Shown: piece after piece, positions 20,004 to 31,050 of the stretch
How positions within the stretch are numbered: the first letter of the stretch is position 1
Layout of the letters: every line of letters begins with the position of its first letter
NCBI GenBank assembly: GCA_028671895.1
Contig: CM053803.1
Span: 22,094,501 to 22,158,500 of the forward strand
Direction of reading: 5' to 3'
Origin: Oenanthe sinensis
Lineage: Eukaryota; Streptophyta; Magnoliopsida; Apiales; Apiaceae
Length of the DNA: 64,000 nucleotides
Translations under genes and position numbers: made by a program
The notes under the pieces: model-generated
The model's database searches: none
What the model saw: only the letters and a program-made list of their open reading frames with translations
What the model was told of the DNA's origin: nothing

Positions 20004-21448
20004 CATTGGTCCCTGATATTGTAGAAGGGGGGTTGAATACAATATCTATAATTAATCGCGGAATATTTGAATTAAAAATATTATTTTAATTTCTCGCGAA
20101 ATATTAATTTTAATGAAATACTGTTCAAGTAGAAGATATAATTTTTAACTTGAAACGTATTACAAAATTAATATTAAGAAAACTGTTATATAATTGATAA
20201 AAGTTCTAGAACAAATTTGACATGGATTATTCGTGTTTTACAATTATATTCCAAACTCAGCACAGAAATCTGTGAATATTACAATGCAGACAAATTACTG
20301 AATTTGAACTGTTTTTCTGTTCTTAACAACTGAAATAATGAGAGCAACTCCTCATATTTATAGAGGTGGAAAACTCAGCATGACTCATCCCAATATGACC
20401 TTTTTCAATTAAAATTAACCCTTGTATGACTCATAAAAAGGCCGGGCATGACTTATTCTGTCGGTATGACTCATATTAAAACTCGGTATGACTCACTGCA
20501 AAAGTGCTCGGTATGACTCATTGCAAGTGGATTCGGTATGACTCATAGATTAGCAGCTCGGTATGACTTATTGAATTCTGCTCGGTATGACTCATTCATT
20601 AGCAGCTCGGTATGACTCATTGAATTCTGCTCGGTATGATTCATATTTCAGCAGCTCGGTATGACTCATATTTCAGCAGCTCGGTATGACTCATCCTTCA
20701 GCAGCTCGGTATGACTCATATTTCAGCAGCTCGGTATGACTCATATTTCAGCAGCTCAGTATGACTCATATTTCAGCAGCTCAGTATGACTCATATTTAA
20801 TTCATATTGAATCATTTCTTTTATAGTAAATCAATTCTACTTAATTTAATTAAATAATTTATGAATTAAATTAAATTCAGACTTGAATTAATTTAATTAA
20901 ATAAATTAAATAATTAACTTAATTTTAATTATAGAATTAAAATACTATTAGGACTTATTTAACTCTGTAGTCCGCTCTGAGGTCTTTCCGTCTTTTCTTT
21001 GTCTTCTGTCATAAAACCACTTGAGCTAACTGAAGAATAAATATTATTATAGATGACACACAAATGTACTGTCTGGTTCATTTGTGTCATTCTAATAAAT
21101 ATTCTTCAATTATTAACTTTTAAACTGTGGCCTTCTATCATTCTCATGCTTTACTTCACTATTTCTTTTCTTGGAATCTCTTTGTAGTAGGCACTTGGAA
21201 TCTTCTGTATCTTCTGAATTCTTCTAAAATACTGCTTCTCCATAAATCCCGACGCTTGAACATATTAATGAACTTCTTCCGGTATAGAGTAGCAACTTCA
21301 TTAGAACACTTCTGATTTTTGGATTCTTTGTGTCTAGTAGACATTCTTCGTCTTGATTCCTGTTAGATATTTATTATTTACTACTGTTTCTAGATTGAGT
21401 TGAGTTGTCATCTAATTATTACAAATAGGCCTAGTCATATGCCTTTCA
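20004..21448 (-). repeat. Family C 3' LTR
   Basis: This LTR is the same length as its partner at 29548-30992. It ends GCCTTTCA next to the polypurine tract. The first two bases read CA where the partner has TG, so the canonical terminus has been altered. The promoter region holds a TATA box (20355-20363) and the TGACTCA array (20381-20793). Near the left end is the G-tract TAGAAGGGGGGTTGAATA also seen in families A and B. Confidence 0.92.
20355..20793 (-). promoter_or_regulatory. LTR promoter: TATA box with 14 TGACTCA elements (3' LTR)
   Basis: On the minus strand CTATAAATA (20355-20363) is a strong TATA box. Directly upstream, 20381-20793 contains 14 exact TGACTCA copies plus three one-base variants (TGACTTA twice, TGATTCA once), most inside a 24-bp repeat CAGCTCGGTATGACTCATATTT. 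TGA(C/G)TCA is the GCN4/AP-1-type site bound by bZIP factors, in plants including the Opaque2-like C-group. The dense cluster next to a TATA box looks like an enhancer-promoter. Response to any signal is inferred. Confidence 0.7.
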
Positions 21449-22139
21449 ATCTCCCCCTATTTGTTGTTAAACATTTAACACACAAATTCCTAGAGGATAA
21501 CTCAACTAACAACTAAGAAATAAATATGACATTTAAGAACTGTAAATAATAAACTGTTCTCTGGATTATATAATACATTTCCAGATTTCTTGAGTAACTG
21601 AAATAAAAGATGTTTGTTCCTCTAGCACTGAACATATTATACATGTAGTATTATCTTCATTTCTCAGACTCATCACTACTCCCCCTTAGGATGTCAGGGA
21701 TGTAGTCTTGTTCTCTTCTCATTACCACTTCTCCTCTGTTTCTCCAACTCCTCTCTTCCCTTCTCTTCCAAGGTGAATTCAATTTCCCCTTACTTGAATT
21801 ATCCAACCATTTTAATAGAGGTAACATATATGGCATACATACAGCATTAAACCATCGCAGATATAAAAAATGCAAACTATGACATGTTATGTATTTTAGA
21901 AAATCCGGTTAATCATATTTACAAGAATCTTCTAAAATCAAATGGAATAGAATCCAAACATGTTGTTATATACCCCTTTTTCTTGTTCAACAATTGAGTA
22001 ATCCTCTTCTGGAAAAAGCCTTTGTTTACTTCTCCCCTTTTTATCTACTCCCCCTTAGTTGAACACTTTAATATTTTGAAGTAATCCTCTTAATAATTCT
22101 CCCCCTTAGTTGAGTAATCCTCTTAATAATTCTCCCCCA
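21449..22139 (-). other. 3' polypurine tract and five further purine tracts, family C
   Basis: The main tract ATCTCCCCCTATTTG (21449) touches the 3' LTR. Five more tracts of the same type follow upstream in the sense direction: 21678 (ACTCCCCCTTAGG), 22031 (TCTCCCC), 22048 (CTCCCCCTTAG), 22099 (CTCCCCCTTAG) and 22131 (TCTCCCCCAAT). The last ones lie in short direct repeats (TTGAGTAATCCTCTTAATAA). Extra tracts could give several plus-strand start points. Confidence 0.6.
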
Positions 22140-23651
22140 ATTGTAGATAGGTAACAATTGTTGGTCCTTTTCTGAAGAAATTTCCACCTTGGTTAAGTAA
22201 CATTTGAAATCTGTAACAGGGAATTGGGAAAGGGATTCGGTAAGTGTGCTAGTGTGTGATTTTACTTTGTGTTCCTCACAAGTGTTTCACTCATATACTC
22301 TCTAAGTGTTTCACTCATAGAATATATATTTTCACTCTTCCTTACTTGTGTTTCACTCTTTTCTCACATCACTATATCTCTCTCAGTACGGATGACTCAG
22401 TCTTTTGTACCTGTAAGAAAGATCACCATAGCCCCTTCAAGAGAGGTCACTGGTGGTGCAATGGGGTTTCGTAAATCCCCGTCCTCAATTGAATCTATTA
22501 AAATATTTGATTTTTATAAACTGAATTGCTTCAGGAATAGATTCAGTGAGTTGCTGATCATCTAAGATGATCTATTCCGTTAGGAATCCAGATATGTTCC
22601 ATCTGGGGAGGGAGACAAGGATCTATAATGTAGCAAATGATCCAAGTTTCCTCCTGACGCCTGTGAAGGCATGTTGATTCAATCAGAATCATCAATCATT
22701 CTTCCTTCCTTGATATGGAAGTTTAGAATAATTGTTACCGTCAATTCATTCTTCCTGTGACATTTCAAATGCTCCCTCTTGGTCCCTTTTGGTCCCAAGT
22801 AAGTCCATACATTGTTGGTCCCTTGGTGTTGGTCCCTAAAACATAAGACAAAATATGTGGTTTCTTGACAAATGTCAGATGAAATTGACTCTTTACAAGT
22901 GGCCTTGGCTGACAGGCCGAATTCAATAGACTCATTCTGTTGAGAGAATGAACCTAGTAACAGTTTTGCCTTTTCCAAGTCTGTATCTTTTTGAGAAAAC
23001 ACAGATGAGCTAACAGTTGTCTCAGCTTTTGTATATATGAATCACCTTTCTGGAGACAGAGCTGTTGGTTCACTCACATCACCAATCTTATCAAATGCAA
23101 TCAAGGCATTGACTCCCTCATTCTGAACAATTAGGTATTCTGTTTAATGGTTAGAGAGATGGAAGTGATATTGTTTGTGTGTTTGGTTCTAAGATCTTGG
23201 TTAGAGATTGATGCCAATGATTAGGATCTCACTTTTAGAATCGATTGGATTATCAATGCTCATAGATCTTTCCTACTTCTCAAAAGAGACTTGAGAATAA
23301 TCATCACATATTTATATAGAAATAAACATAAAAATAATAAAAATAAAGATGCCAAAGTTGAAAAACAAATAAAACTATACATACTTATATATATAAATAA
23401 TATATGCCAATTGTTGAGAGCAATTGTTGCAAATAATAAACAATATATACTAATTGTTGGAAAACAAACATAATATAAAATATATTTACAATAGAGATGC
23501 CAATGAAAAAAAAACTGTACAAAAATAAGGAAAATCTTTTTGAGTTTTCTTTTTCAATTTGTTTGTTTATTTTTGATAATTTTTAAGGAATATATACAGT
23601 GTATTTACAGTGCTTGAAAATAAATATGCAATTTAAAACAACATGCAATAA
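22140..23651. other. Noncoding region between pol and 3' tracts of family C
   Basis: About 1.5 kb without a convincing gene. It holds an imperfect repeat of AGTGTTTCACTC (22280-22370) and AT-rich DNA (23290-23640). In families A and B this position carries the additional ORF, so C either lost it or belongs to a lineage without it. Confidence 0.55.
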
Positions 23652-24371
23652 TTAGTTCATGTTTAACATCCCTAACTCACTAACCAACTTAGAGAAAGTG
23701 GATTCATCAAGTGGTTTCGTGAAGATGTCGGCAATTTGATCTTCTGTGGGTACAAAATGTAACACCACAGTTCCGTTCATGACATGCTCTCGAATAAAAT
23801 GATACCTTATGTCTATGTGCTTGGTTCTTGAATGTTGTACAGGATTATTGGAAATAGCTATGGCACTTGTGTTGTCGCAAAGTATTGGAATTTTAGATAG
23901 CGCAAGTCCATAATCATTCAGCTGATTCCTTATCCACAAGATTTGTGCACAACAACTACCTGCCGCAATATATTCTGCTTCGGCTGTCGAGGTAGATACT
24001 GAGTGCTGTTTCTTGCTGTACCAGGAAATCAACCGTTGTCCTAGAAACTGACAACTTCCAGATGTACTTTTCCTGTCCATCCTGCATCCTGCATAATCTG
24101 AATCTGTATAGCCTATTAGTTCAAAACCTGTACCTTTAGGGTACCAAATTCCAAGATTCGGTGTACCCTTCAGATATCTAAAAATTCTTTTAACAGCTAT
24201 AAGATGAGATTCTCTAGGATCAGATTGAAACCTTGCACATAAGCATGTTGCAAACATTATATCAAGTCTACTAGCAGTTAGATATAATAATGAGTCTATC
24301 ATACCTCTGTAGCTTGTGATGTCAACTTTCTTACCAGTTTCATCTTTGTCAAGCTTGGTGGCTATTGGCAT
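23652..24371 (-). pseudogene. Family C RNase H
   Basis: The RNase H domain is complete: the YTDSDYAGC box with its acidic residues, MDRKSTSGSCQFLGQRL, SVSTSTAEAEYIAAGSCCAQ, the CDNTSAI box, and HSRTKHIDIRYHFIREH, ending in FTKPLDESTFSKLVSELGM as copia polyproteins usually do. It is in the same reading frame as all upstream parts of gag-pol and is separated from the reverse transcriptase only by a TAA at 24405-24407. It would remove RNA from RNA-DNA hybrids. Confidence 0.93.
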
Positions 24372-24404
24372 AGGGGTTTTTGCCGGTGTAGAATCTTCTA
24401 GATT

Positions 24405-25637
24405 TTATTTCCTTAGAAGATCCCTTACGTACTTTGATTGGCAAATAAAAATCCCATCTTCCTTTTGCTTCACTTGCAATCCAAGGAAGAATGACAGCTC
24501 ACCCATCATGCTCATTTCATACCTACTCTGCATTAACTTAGCAAATCTCTTGCACAAATTTTCATTAGTAGAACCAAATATAATATCGTCAACATAAACT
24601 TGGACAAATACCATATCTTTATCATGTAATTTATAAAAGAGAGTTTTATCTATGACACCTCTAGTAAAATCGTTTTCAAGTAAAAACTGAGAGAGAGTGT
24701 CATACCATGTCCTCGGTGCTTGCTTGAGTCCATAGAGGGCTTTGAATAAGAAATATACAAAATCAGCAAACTCTGGATTTTCAAAGCTAGGAGGCTGTTC
24801 CACATATACTTCCTCTTCTAACTTTCCATTCAGAAATGCACTCTTCACATCCATTTGATAGACTTTAAAATTGGAATGTGCTGCGAATGCTAGAAATATT
24901 CTGATGGCTTCAAGTCTTGCAACTGGTGCGTAGGTCTCATCATAATCAATTCCCTCTTCCTGGGAGTAACCCTTTGCAACCAGTCTGGCCTTGTTCCTTG
25001 TAACAATGCCATCTCCATCTAACTTGTTCCTGTATACCCATTTCGTGCCAATAATAGATCTATTTTTAGGCCTGGGTACCAGTGTCCATACTTCTTGCCT
25101 TTCGAACTGATTGAGTTCTTCTTGCATGGCAAGAACCCAATCTGGATCAGTTAGAGCATCTTCAATTTTCTTTGGTTCTTCTTGAGATAGAAAAACTGAA
25201 AATAAACATTCATTTGAAGTTGCACTTCTGGTTCTAACACCAACATCTGGATCACCTATGATCAATTCAAAGGGATGATCTTTGCTCCATATCCTTTCCC
25301 TTGGTAGGTTTGATCTTGATGATTCGCCTCTATATTCATTGTGATGTTGTGTTGTGCCAGTTGATCCTTCATCTCCCCCTGAGTTGTTGCCAGGTTGACT
25401 TGTTGATCCACCACTGGTATTAGTAGTATCTCCAGTGTTTCCATTGTTTCTACCACTATTACCTGGATCATTACTATCATTGTTGTCATCATCATTTCCT
25501 GCTGCAACCTCGGGCTTTTCTTCATTATCCGAATCTGAGTCTGGATGATTGTCAAATTTTAATGACTCAGAAGGATCTTCAGTTTGGATACTTGGGAGTT
25601 TAGTGTCATCAAAAGTTACATTGACACTTTCTTTCAC
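24405..25637 (-). pseudogene. Family C reverse transcriptase
   Basis: After an acidic, asparagine- and glycine-rich linker (NDDDNNDSNDPGNSGRNN) come the copia reverse-transcriptase blocks: TKWVYRNKLDGDG, RLVAKGYSQEEGIDYDETYA, YQMDVKSAFLNGKLEEEVYV, YGLKQAPRTWYD and the catalytic YVDD in VQVYVDDIIFGSTNE. All key residues are present. It is bounded by a TAA at 25656-25658 upstream and a TAA at 24405-24407 downstream. It copies the element RNA into DNA. Confidence 0.93.
25371..25380 (-). other. Candidate central polypurine tract, family C
   Basis: The plus strand reads ATCTCCCCCTGAG; the sense strand has CTCAGGGGGAGAT, sharing GGGGGAGAT with the 3' tract at 21449. It lies in the linker between integrase and reverse transcriptase, the same place as in families A and B. 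Confidence 0.5.
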
Positions 25638-25655
25638 TTGGTGCTGATCAATTAT

Positions 25656-26888
25656 TTACACCCTATATGCTCTTTTTGAGTAGCCGACAAAAATTGCTTC
25701 ATGTGCCTTGGCCTCAAATTTGCCACGATGTTCATCTCCATCTTTTAGCACAAAACATTTGGCTCCAAATACATGAAAGTATTTGAGTGTTGGTTTCTTG
25801 CCAGCCATTAATTCGTAGGGCGTCTTCATATGATCCTTGTTGATTAAGGTTCGATTCTGGGTATAACAAGCCGTGTTCACTGCTTCAGCCCAGAAGTAGA
25901 TAGGCAACCTTGATTCACTTAACATTGTTCTTGCAGCTTCAATCAAGGTTCGATTCTTCCTTTCTACTACTCCATTCTGTTGCGGAGTTCTTGGCGCTGA
26001 GAATTGTCTTGTTATCCCTTTGTCTGAGCAGAAGCTATTCAGAATTTCATTCTTGAATTCTGTTCCATTATCTGATCTGATTGCCCGGACAAGTAGCTTT
26101 GAATCTAACTCAATCAATTTTACATGATCAATCACCAACTGTGGAGTTTCATCCTTAGAGTTCAAGAATAAAACCCACGTGTACTTTGTGAAGTCATCTA
26201 CAATCATTAAGGCATATTTCTTCCTTGACATAGACATGATATTGACTGGACCAAATAAATCCATATGAAGCAGCTGCAGTGGTTCAGTAATATTTGTAGT
26301 GTATGTGCCTTTGTGAGTTGCTCTTTTTGACTTCCCTTTCTGACATGCCTCACACAATCCTTCTTGTGTAAATTCCATCGGAGGCAGTCCTCTCACCAAA
26401 TCACTCTTGACTAGAGAGTTCATTGTTTTGAAATTCAGGTGTGAGAGCTTCTTGTGCCATAGCCAACTTTCTTCTGTTGAAGCTTTTGAATAAAAACAGT
26501 TTGCTTCAACTTCAGTTCCCGAGTTGAAATCAGCTACGTACAAGTTTCCTTTCCTTACTCCACGCAAGGCTAGTCTGTCTTCTTTAGAATGAGCTATTAA
26601 GCACTTCTCCTTGATAAAGTTTACTTTGTAACCTCTATCACAGAATTGACTGACGCTGAGTAGATTGTGCTTAAGTCCTTCCACCAAAGAGACGTTTTCA
26701 ATGATAACATTCCCAGTATTTAACTTGCCATATCCCGTAGTCAATCCTTTGCTGTTATCTCCAAAGGTGACGATTGAGCCAGCTCTTTCAACCACGTCTG
26801 ATAGCAGGGCTCTATCTCCGGTCATATGCCTTGACGATCCGCTGTCTAGGATCCATACAACCCGGTTTTCCTGTTTAACTCCCTGCAC
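25656..26888 (-). pseudogene. Family C protease, GAG-pre-integrase and integrase
   Basis: The protease motif is ILDSGSSRHMTGD near the start. The GAG-pre-integrase segment shows ESWLWHKKLSHLNFKTMNSL with the zinc-binding histidines, then CEACQKGK. The integrase triad is intact: HMDLFGPVNIMS, IRSDNGTEFKN and QQNGVVERKNRTLIEAARTM. The frame closes at a TAA (25656-25658) in the short YRV-IIDQ linker where family A has a tyrosine. It cuts the polyprotein and inserts the DNA copy. Confidence 0.93.
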
Positions 26889-26900
26889 ATATCAAACGGA

Positions 26901-29336
26901 TTAATTCGTCTTCAGAGCCCAAAATTGATTTGGCCCGGCACACTTAAAGAATTGACCTTTGTCAGCTTTGACAACAGATCCTTTTCGAACAACAGCCGCA
27001 TCCTCCTTGACTGTACTTACTTTCCTATAAACAGTCTTAACAACTTTTTGTTTAGACTTAGGAATATATTTTTCCTTCTTGACAGGTGAAGGAATAGCAG
27101 TCTTGGATTTAGCAAATTTATTATTGATGTATTGTCTAGGTGTCATGTTCTTTTTATTAGCAGTCATGCGTTTGAAATAAGCAGTCATAGCATTAAAAGC
27201 ACATAACATACAATTTAACATACCACAAGGTTTATGGCATACATCAATAGCAGGCATGTTATTCACAGCAGTAGGAGTTTTAACAATTTCTACTTTAACT
27301 TTTTCAGCAGATTTAAAGTTTTCAGTAGAATGGCATCTGTTGTTACTATCCCTACTTCTAACAAACTTATTGTTAGGTCTGTTCAAATCATTCTTTAAGT
27401 TCTTAGCACCTAAACCAGGAGTGGATGAACTAGCAGAGTTCACATTTTCTATTGATCTTTTAGGTACATATTTCTCTTTCTGGACATTTACTCCTTTTAT
27501 GTCCCTGGTATGTTCTTCTCTTTTCTTCTCTTCCTCGAGATCCTCTAACTGCATCTCATAAGCTATCAGTATAGAGCTCTCAAGGATAGGTTCAGCAATA
27601 GGTGTTATGAAAAGAGGTTTGAGTGTGTTTTTAACAACATGAGGAATACCTCTTTCTTCAGTGCTTTGCTTGAACGGGGTAATGTTGCTTGGCTTTCCTA
27701 CAGATTTATTGTACTCGAAACCTATTCCAACTTTTCGGTTTATTTCCTGTTGGTCAACTAGGTTCTTTACAATATAAGAGGAATTTTTATAAGCTAGACA
27801 TCTTTGCTTTTCTGCTTCAATTTTATTCTTTAAAAAAGCTTCAATCTCAACATAGCAGTTGACTCTATTAACTTGAAATGCAACATCTTCAGTTAATTTA
27901 ACATTAATAAGTTTCAGCTTTTTCAATTCATAATTCTCTTCTGATAAAACTTTGTTTTTGAGAATTAAAACTTTTATTCGATCTCTAGCATCAGTTAAAT
28001 TCTCACCTATCAATTTAAACATCTTAGGACAGCTAGGGTTTACCTCAATTCCTTGTCGAGGTGGAGATTGTGATCCTTCAGAAGAAGAGGCCATTAGAGC
28101 AAGATTTCCCATTTGATCTTCTTCATCATTGTCGGAATCATCCCAGCTTTTTCCTGCTGCTAAGTATGATTTTCCCTGATGCTTCTTCAGTAGAGCGTCA
28201 TATTTCTGTTTGAGCTCGTCATATGAATCCTTCTTTCTTTCCTGCTTGGGCTTTCTACAATCAGTAGCAAAGTGTCCCATTTTATTGCAGTTGAAGCAAC
28301 GGATCTTGCTTCTGTCTACCATCCCTGTCTTGTATCCACCTTTTGTGTTGGATGAGCTAGAAGAACCACCTGTCTGAAATCTGTTTGCCATAGGCTTGAA
28401 TTTGAAACTAGGGTTCCTCCTGAATCTTGTATTTCCAAATTTTCTAGCAATCAGAGCCAGAGATTCATCCTCAAGTTGATCGAGTTCTTCCATTGAGTAG
28501 AATTCACTATCAGTTGAATTCACTAGAGTTGCACCAACTTCTGCAACAATACCCTGATCAATGAGGTTGACTGAAGAAGATTCAGTCTTAGCTTTTCTGT
28601 ACTCTGGTTCTTCTGCTACAAGAGCTGTAGACTTGCTGACCACCTTGCCTGTACCATATATTTCGTTCTGTTGAATCTGCTCTAGCTCATAGGTCTTCAG
28701 TATGCCATAAAGTCTTTCTAGTGAAATTTCATTCATGTCCCTTGACTCTCTGATGGCTGTTATCCTATGCTCTAGGTGTACTGGCATTGTCAGCAAAAAC
28801 TTCCTACTGATCTCCTTCTTCGTATATTGTTTGCCATTGAGATTTAGATCATTTATCAGCTTGTTGTATCTCTTAAAAACTTCAGAGATACCTTCTCCTG
28901 GATTTGATCTAAAATGCTCATATTAAGACGTTAAGATTTCCAATCTGTTCTCCCTTACTTCTTCTGTTCCTTCATTTAGTATCTCTATCGTTTCCCAGAT
29001 GTGTTTAGCATTTTTACAATTAACAACATGATTGTACATTCCGGGATCAAGAGATTCCACTAAAATTAACTGCAGATTGGTGTCCAATGTATCCAGTTCC
29101 TTTTCTGTATCAGTGTACTCAGAAATATCTTTTTCAAATTGTCTGTGCGGAATGAGTACACCATCTTCCATATGCTCAGGAAAGATATTTATTGGAATAG
29201 CAACACCAGTTTTTAAAATATCCTTGTACTTAGGATTTGCAGCTCGAAGAAACAAGGTCATCTTTCTCTTCCACAGATTATAATTGTCTTTATCAAATTG
29301 TGGAATTTTAATGCTACTGACTCTTTGAGTACTCAT
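26901..29336 (-). pseudogene. Family C gag
   Basis: The start MSTQRVSSIKIPQFDKDNYN opens a UBN2-type gag (WKRKMTLFLRAANPKY; NAKHIWETIEILNEGTEEVR). A single TAA at 28923-28925 interrupts it; the frame continues unchanged through IRESRDMNEISLERLYGILK to the zinc knuckle RCFNCNKMGHFATDC (CX2CX4HX4C, near 28280). A lysine-rich coiled-coil region follows, with a CHKPCGMLNCMLC cluster near 27210. It stops at a TAA at 26901, 13 bp before the first methionine of the pol part, in the same frame. Confidence 0.93.
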
Positions 29337-29533
29337 CTTTAAATAAGATTAAAAATTAAGTGTTTCAAAAAATATTTTAATTTTTGACTTAAAATAATTT
29401 TTGATCAAAAATAATTTTTCGGAAAAAAAATAAATTATTTCGATTAAAAAATTATTTCGAATTTAAAATAATTTTTGAGATCTGTATGAGTTCGCGGAAT
29501 TTGATTTGGATCTGATATGAAAAATATCAACCA

Positions 29534-29545
29534 GTTCTGATACCA
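29534..29545 (-). other. Primer binding site, family C
   Basis: The plus strand reads GTTCTGATACCA, the complement of TGGTATCAGAAC, one base from the initiator tRNA-Met complement. Two bases separate it from the 5' LTR beginning at 29548. Confidence 0.88.
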
Positions 29546-29547
29546 AT

Positions 29548-30992
29548 TGTTGGTCCCTGATATTGTAGAAGGGGGATTGAATACAATATCTATAATTAAT
29601 CGCGGAATATTTGAATTAAAAATATTATTTTAATTTCTCGCGAAATATTAATTTTAATGAAATACTGTTCAAGTAGAAGATATAATTTTTAACTTGAAAC
29701 GTATTACAAAATTAATATTAAGAAAACTGTTATATAATTGATAAAAGTTCTAGAACAAATTTGACATGGATTGTTCGTGTTTTACAATTATATTCCAAAC
29801 TCAGCACATAAATCTGTGAATATTACAATGCAGACAAATTACTGAATTTGAACTGTTTTTCTGTTCTTAACAACTGAAATAATGAGAGCAACTCCTCATA
29901 TTTATAGAGGTGGAAAACTCAGCATGACTCATCCCAATATGACCTTTTTCAATTAAAATTAACCCTTGTATGACTCATAAAAAGACGGGGCATGACTTAT
30001 TCTGTCGGTATGACTCATATTAAAACTCGGTATGACTCACTGCAAAAGTGCTCGGTATGACTCATTGCAAGTGGATTCGGTATGACTCATAGATTAGCAG
30101 CTCGGTATGACTTATTGAATTCTGCTCGGTATGACTCATTCATTAGCAGCTCGGTATGACTCATTGAATTCTGCTCAGTATGATTCATATTTCAGCAGCT
30201 CGGTATGACTCATATTTCAGCAGCTCGGTATGACTCATCCTTCAGCAGCTCGGTATGACTCATATTTCAGCAGCTCGGTATGACTCATATTTCAGCAACT
30301 CAGTATGACTCATATTTCAGCAGCTCAGTATGACTCATATTTAATTCATATTGAATCATTTCTTTTATAGTAAATCAATTCTACTTAATTTAATTAAATA
30401 ATTTATGAATTAAATTAAATTCAGACTTGAATTAATTTAATTAAATAAATTAAATAATTAACTTAATTTTAATTATAGAATTAAAATACTATTAGGACTT
30501 ATTTAACTCTGTAGTCCGCTCTGAGGTCTTTCCGTCTTTTCTTTGTCTTCTGTCATAAAACCACTTGAGCTAACTGAAGAATAAATATTATTATAGATGA
30601 CACACAAATGTACTGTCTGGTTCATTTGTGTCATTCTAATAAATATTCTTCAATTATTAACTTTTAAACTGTGGCCTTCTATCATTCTCATGCTTTACTT
30701 CATTATTTCTTTTCTTGGAATCTCTTTGTAGTAGGCACTTGGAATCTTCTGTATCTTCTGAATTCTTCTAAAATACTGCTTCTCCATAAATCCCGACGCT
30801 TGAACATATTAATGAACTTCTTCCGGTATAGAGTAGCAACTTCATTAGAACACTTCTGATTTTTGGATTCTTTGTGTCTAGTAGACATTCTTCGTCTTGA
30901 TTCATGTTAGATATTTATTATTTACTACTGTTTCCAGATTGAGTTGAGTTGTCATCTAATTATTACAAATAGGCCTAGTCATATGCCTTTCA
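29548..30992 (-). repeat. Family C 5' LTR
   Basis: A 1445-bp LTR beginning TGTTGGTCCCTGATATTG and ending GCCTTTCA. It differs from the 3' LTR at about ten sites noted by eye, with no length change and the same number of internal 24-bp repeats. Confidence 0.93.
29899..30337 (-). promoter_or_regulatory. LTR promoter: TATA box with TGACTCA array (5' LTR)
   Basis: This is the active-position copy of the promoter: TATA box at 29899-29907 on the minus strand and the TGACTCA array at 29925-30337, with the same copy number as in the 3' LTR. Transcription would start near 29870 and run left into gag. Confidence 0.7.
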
Positions 30993-31050
30993 CCAGGGTG
31001 TGTGGATTGAGGTTCCATAACGAACCTCGAACCACATCTTGTGATGCCAT
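30993..31050 (-). pseudogene. Probable N-terminus of the element D gag-like protein
   Basis: A start codon at 31050 opens MASQDVVRGSLWNLNPHTL, which runs to the family C junction. Its last incomplete codon joins in frame with the sequence on the far side of C (20003). Length and position make it a plausible first exon-like segment of the gag-like frame at 19331-20003, separated by the C insertion. The link is inferred from frame and position only. Confidence 0.4.

Larger units (their letters stand above)
20004..30992 (-). mobile_element. Family C Ty1/copia retrotransposon, near-complete
   Basis: A 10,989-bp element on the minus strand has two 1445-bp LTRs, a primer binding site (29534-29545), a single-frame gag-pol (29336 to 23652) interrupted only by in-frame stops, and a 3' polypurine tract (21449). 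By eye the LTRs differ at about ten positions, under 1%, so it is the youngest large insertion in the window. It has no additional ORF between pol and the 3' LTR; that 2.2-kb region is noncoding. No target-site duplication is visible: left flank AGGTT, right flank CCAGG. Confidence 0.92.

Noticed and set aside
20381..20793. Regularly spaced repeats resembling a CRISPR array
   Set aside because: Repeats are in the LTR promoter of a plant retrotransposon, are present in both LTRs, and the spacers are nearly identical.
21127..21344. Short frames on both strands, repeated at 30671-30888
   Set aside because: They lie in the family C LTR and appear twice only because the LTR does; no start context or known product.
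27256..27561. Plus-strand leucine- and serine-rich frame resembling a membrane protein
   Set aside because: Antisense of the lysine- and glutamate-rich family C gag, which always yields leucine/serine-rich shadows.
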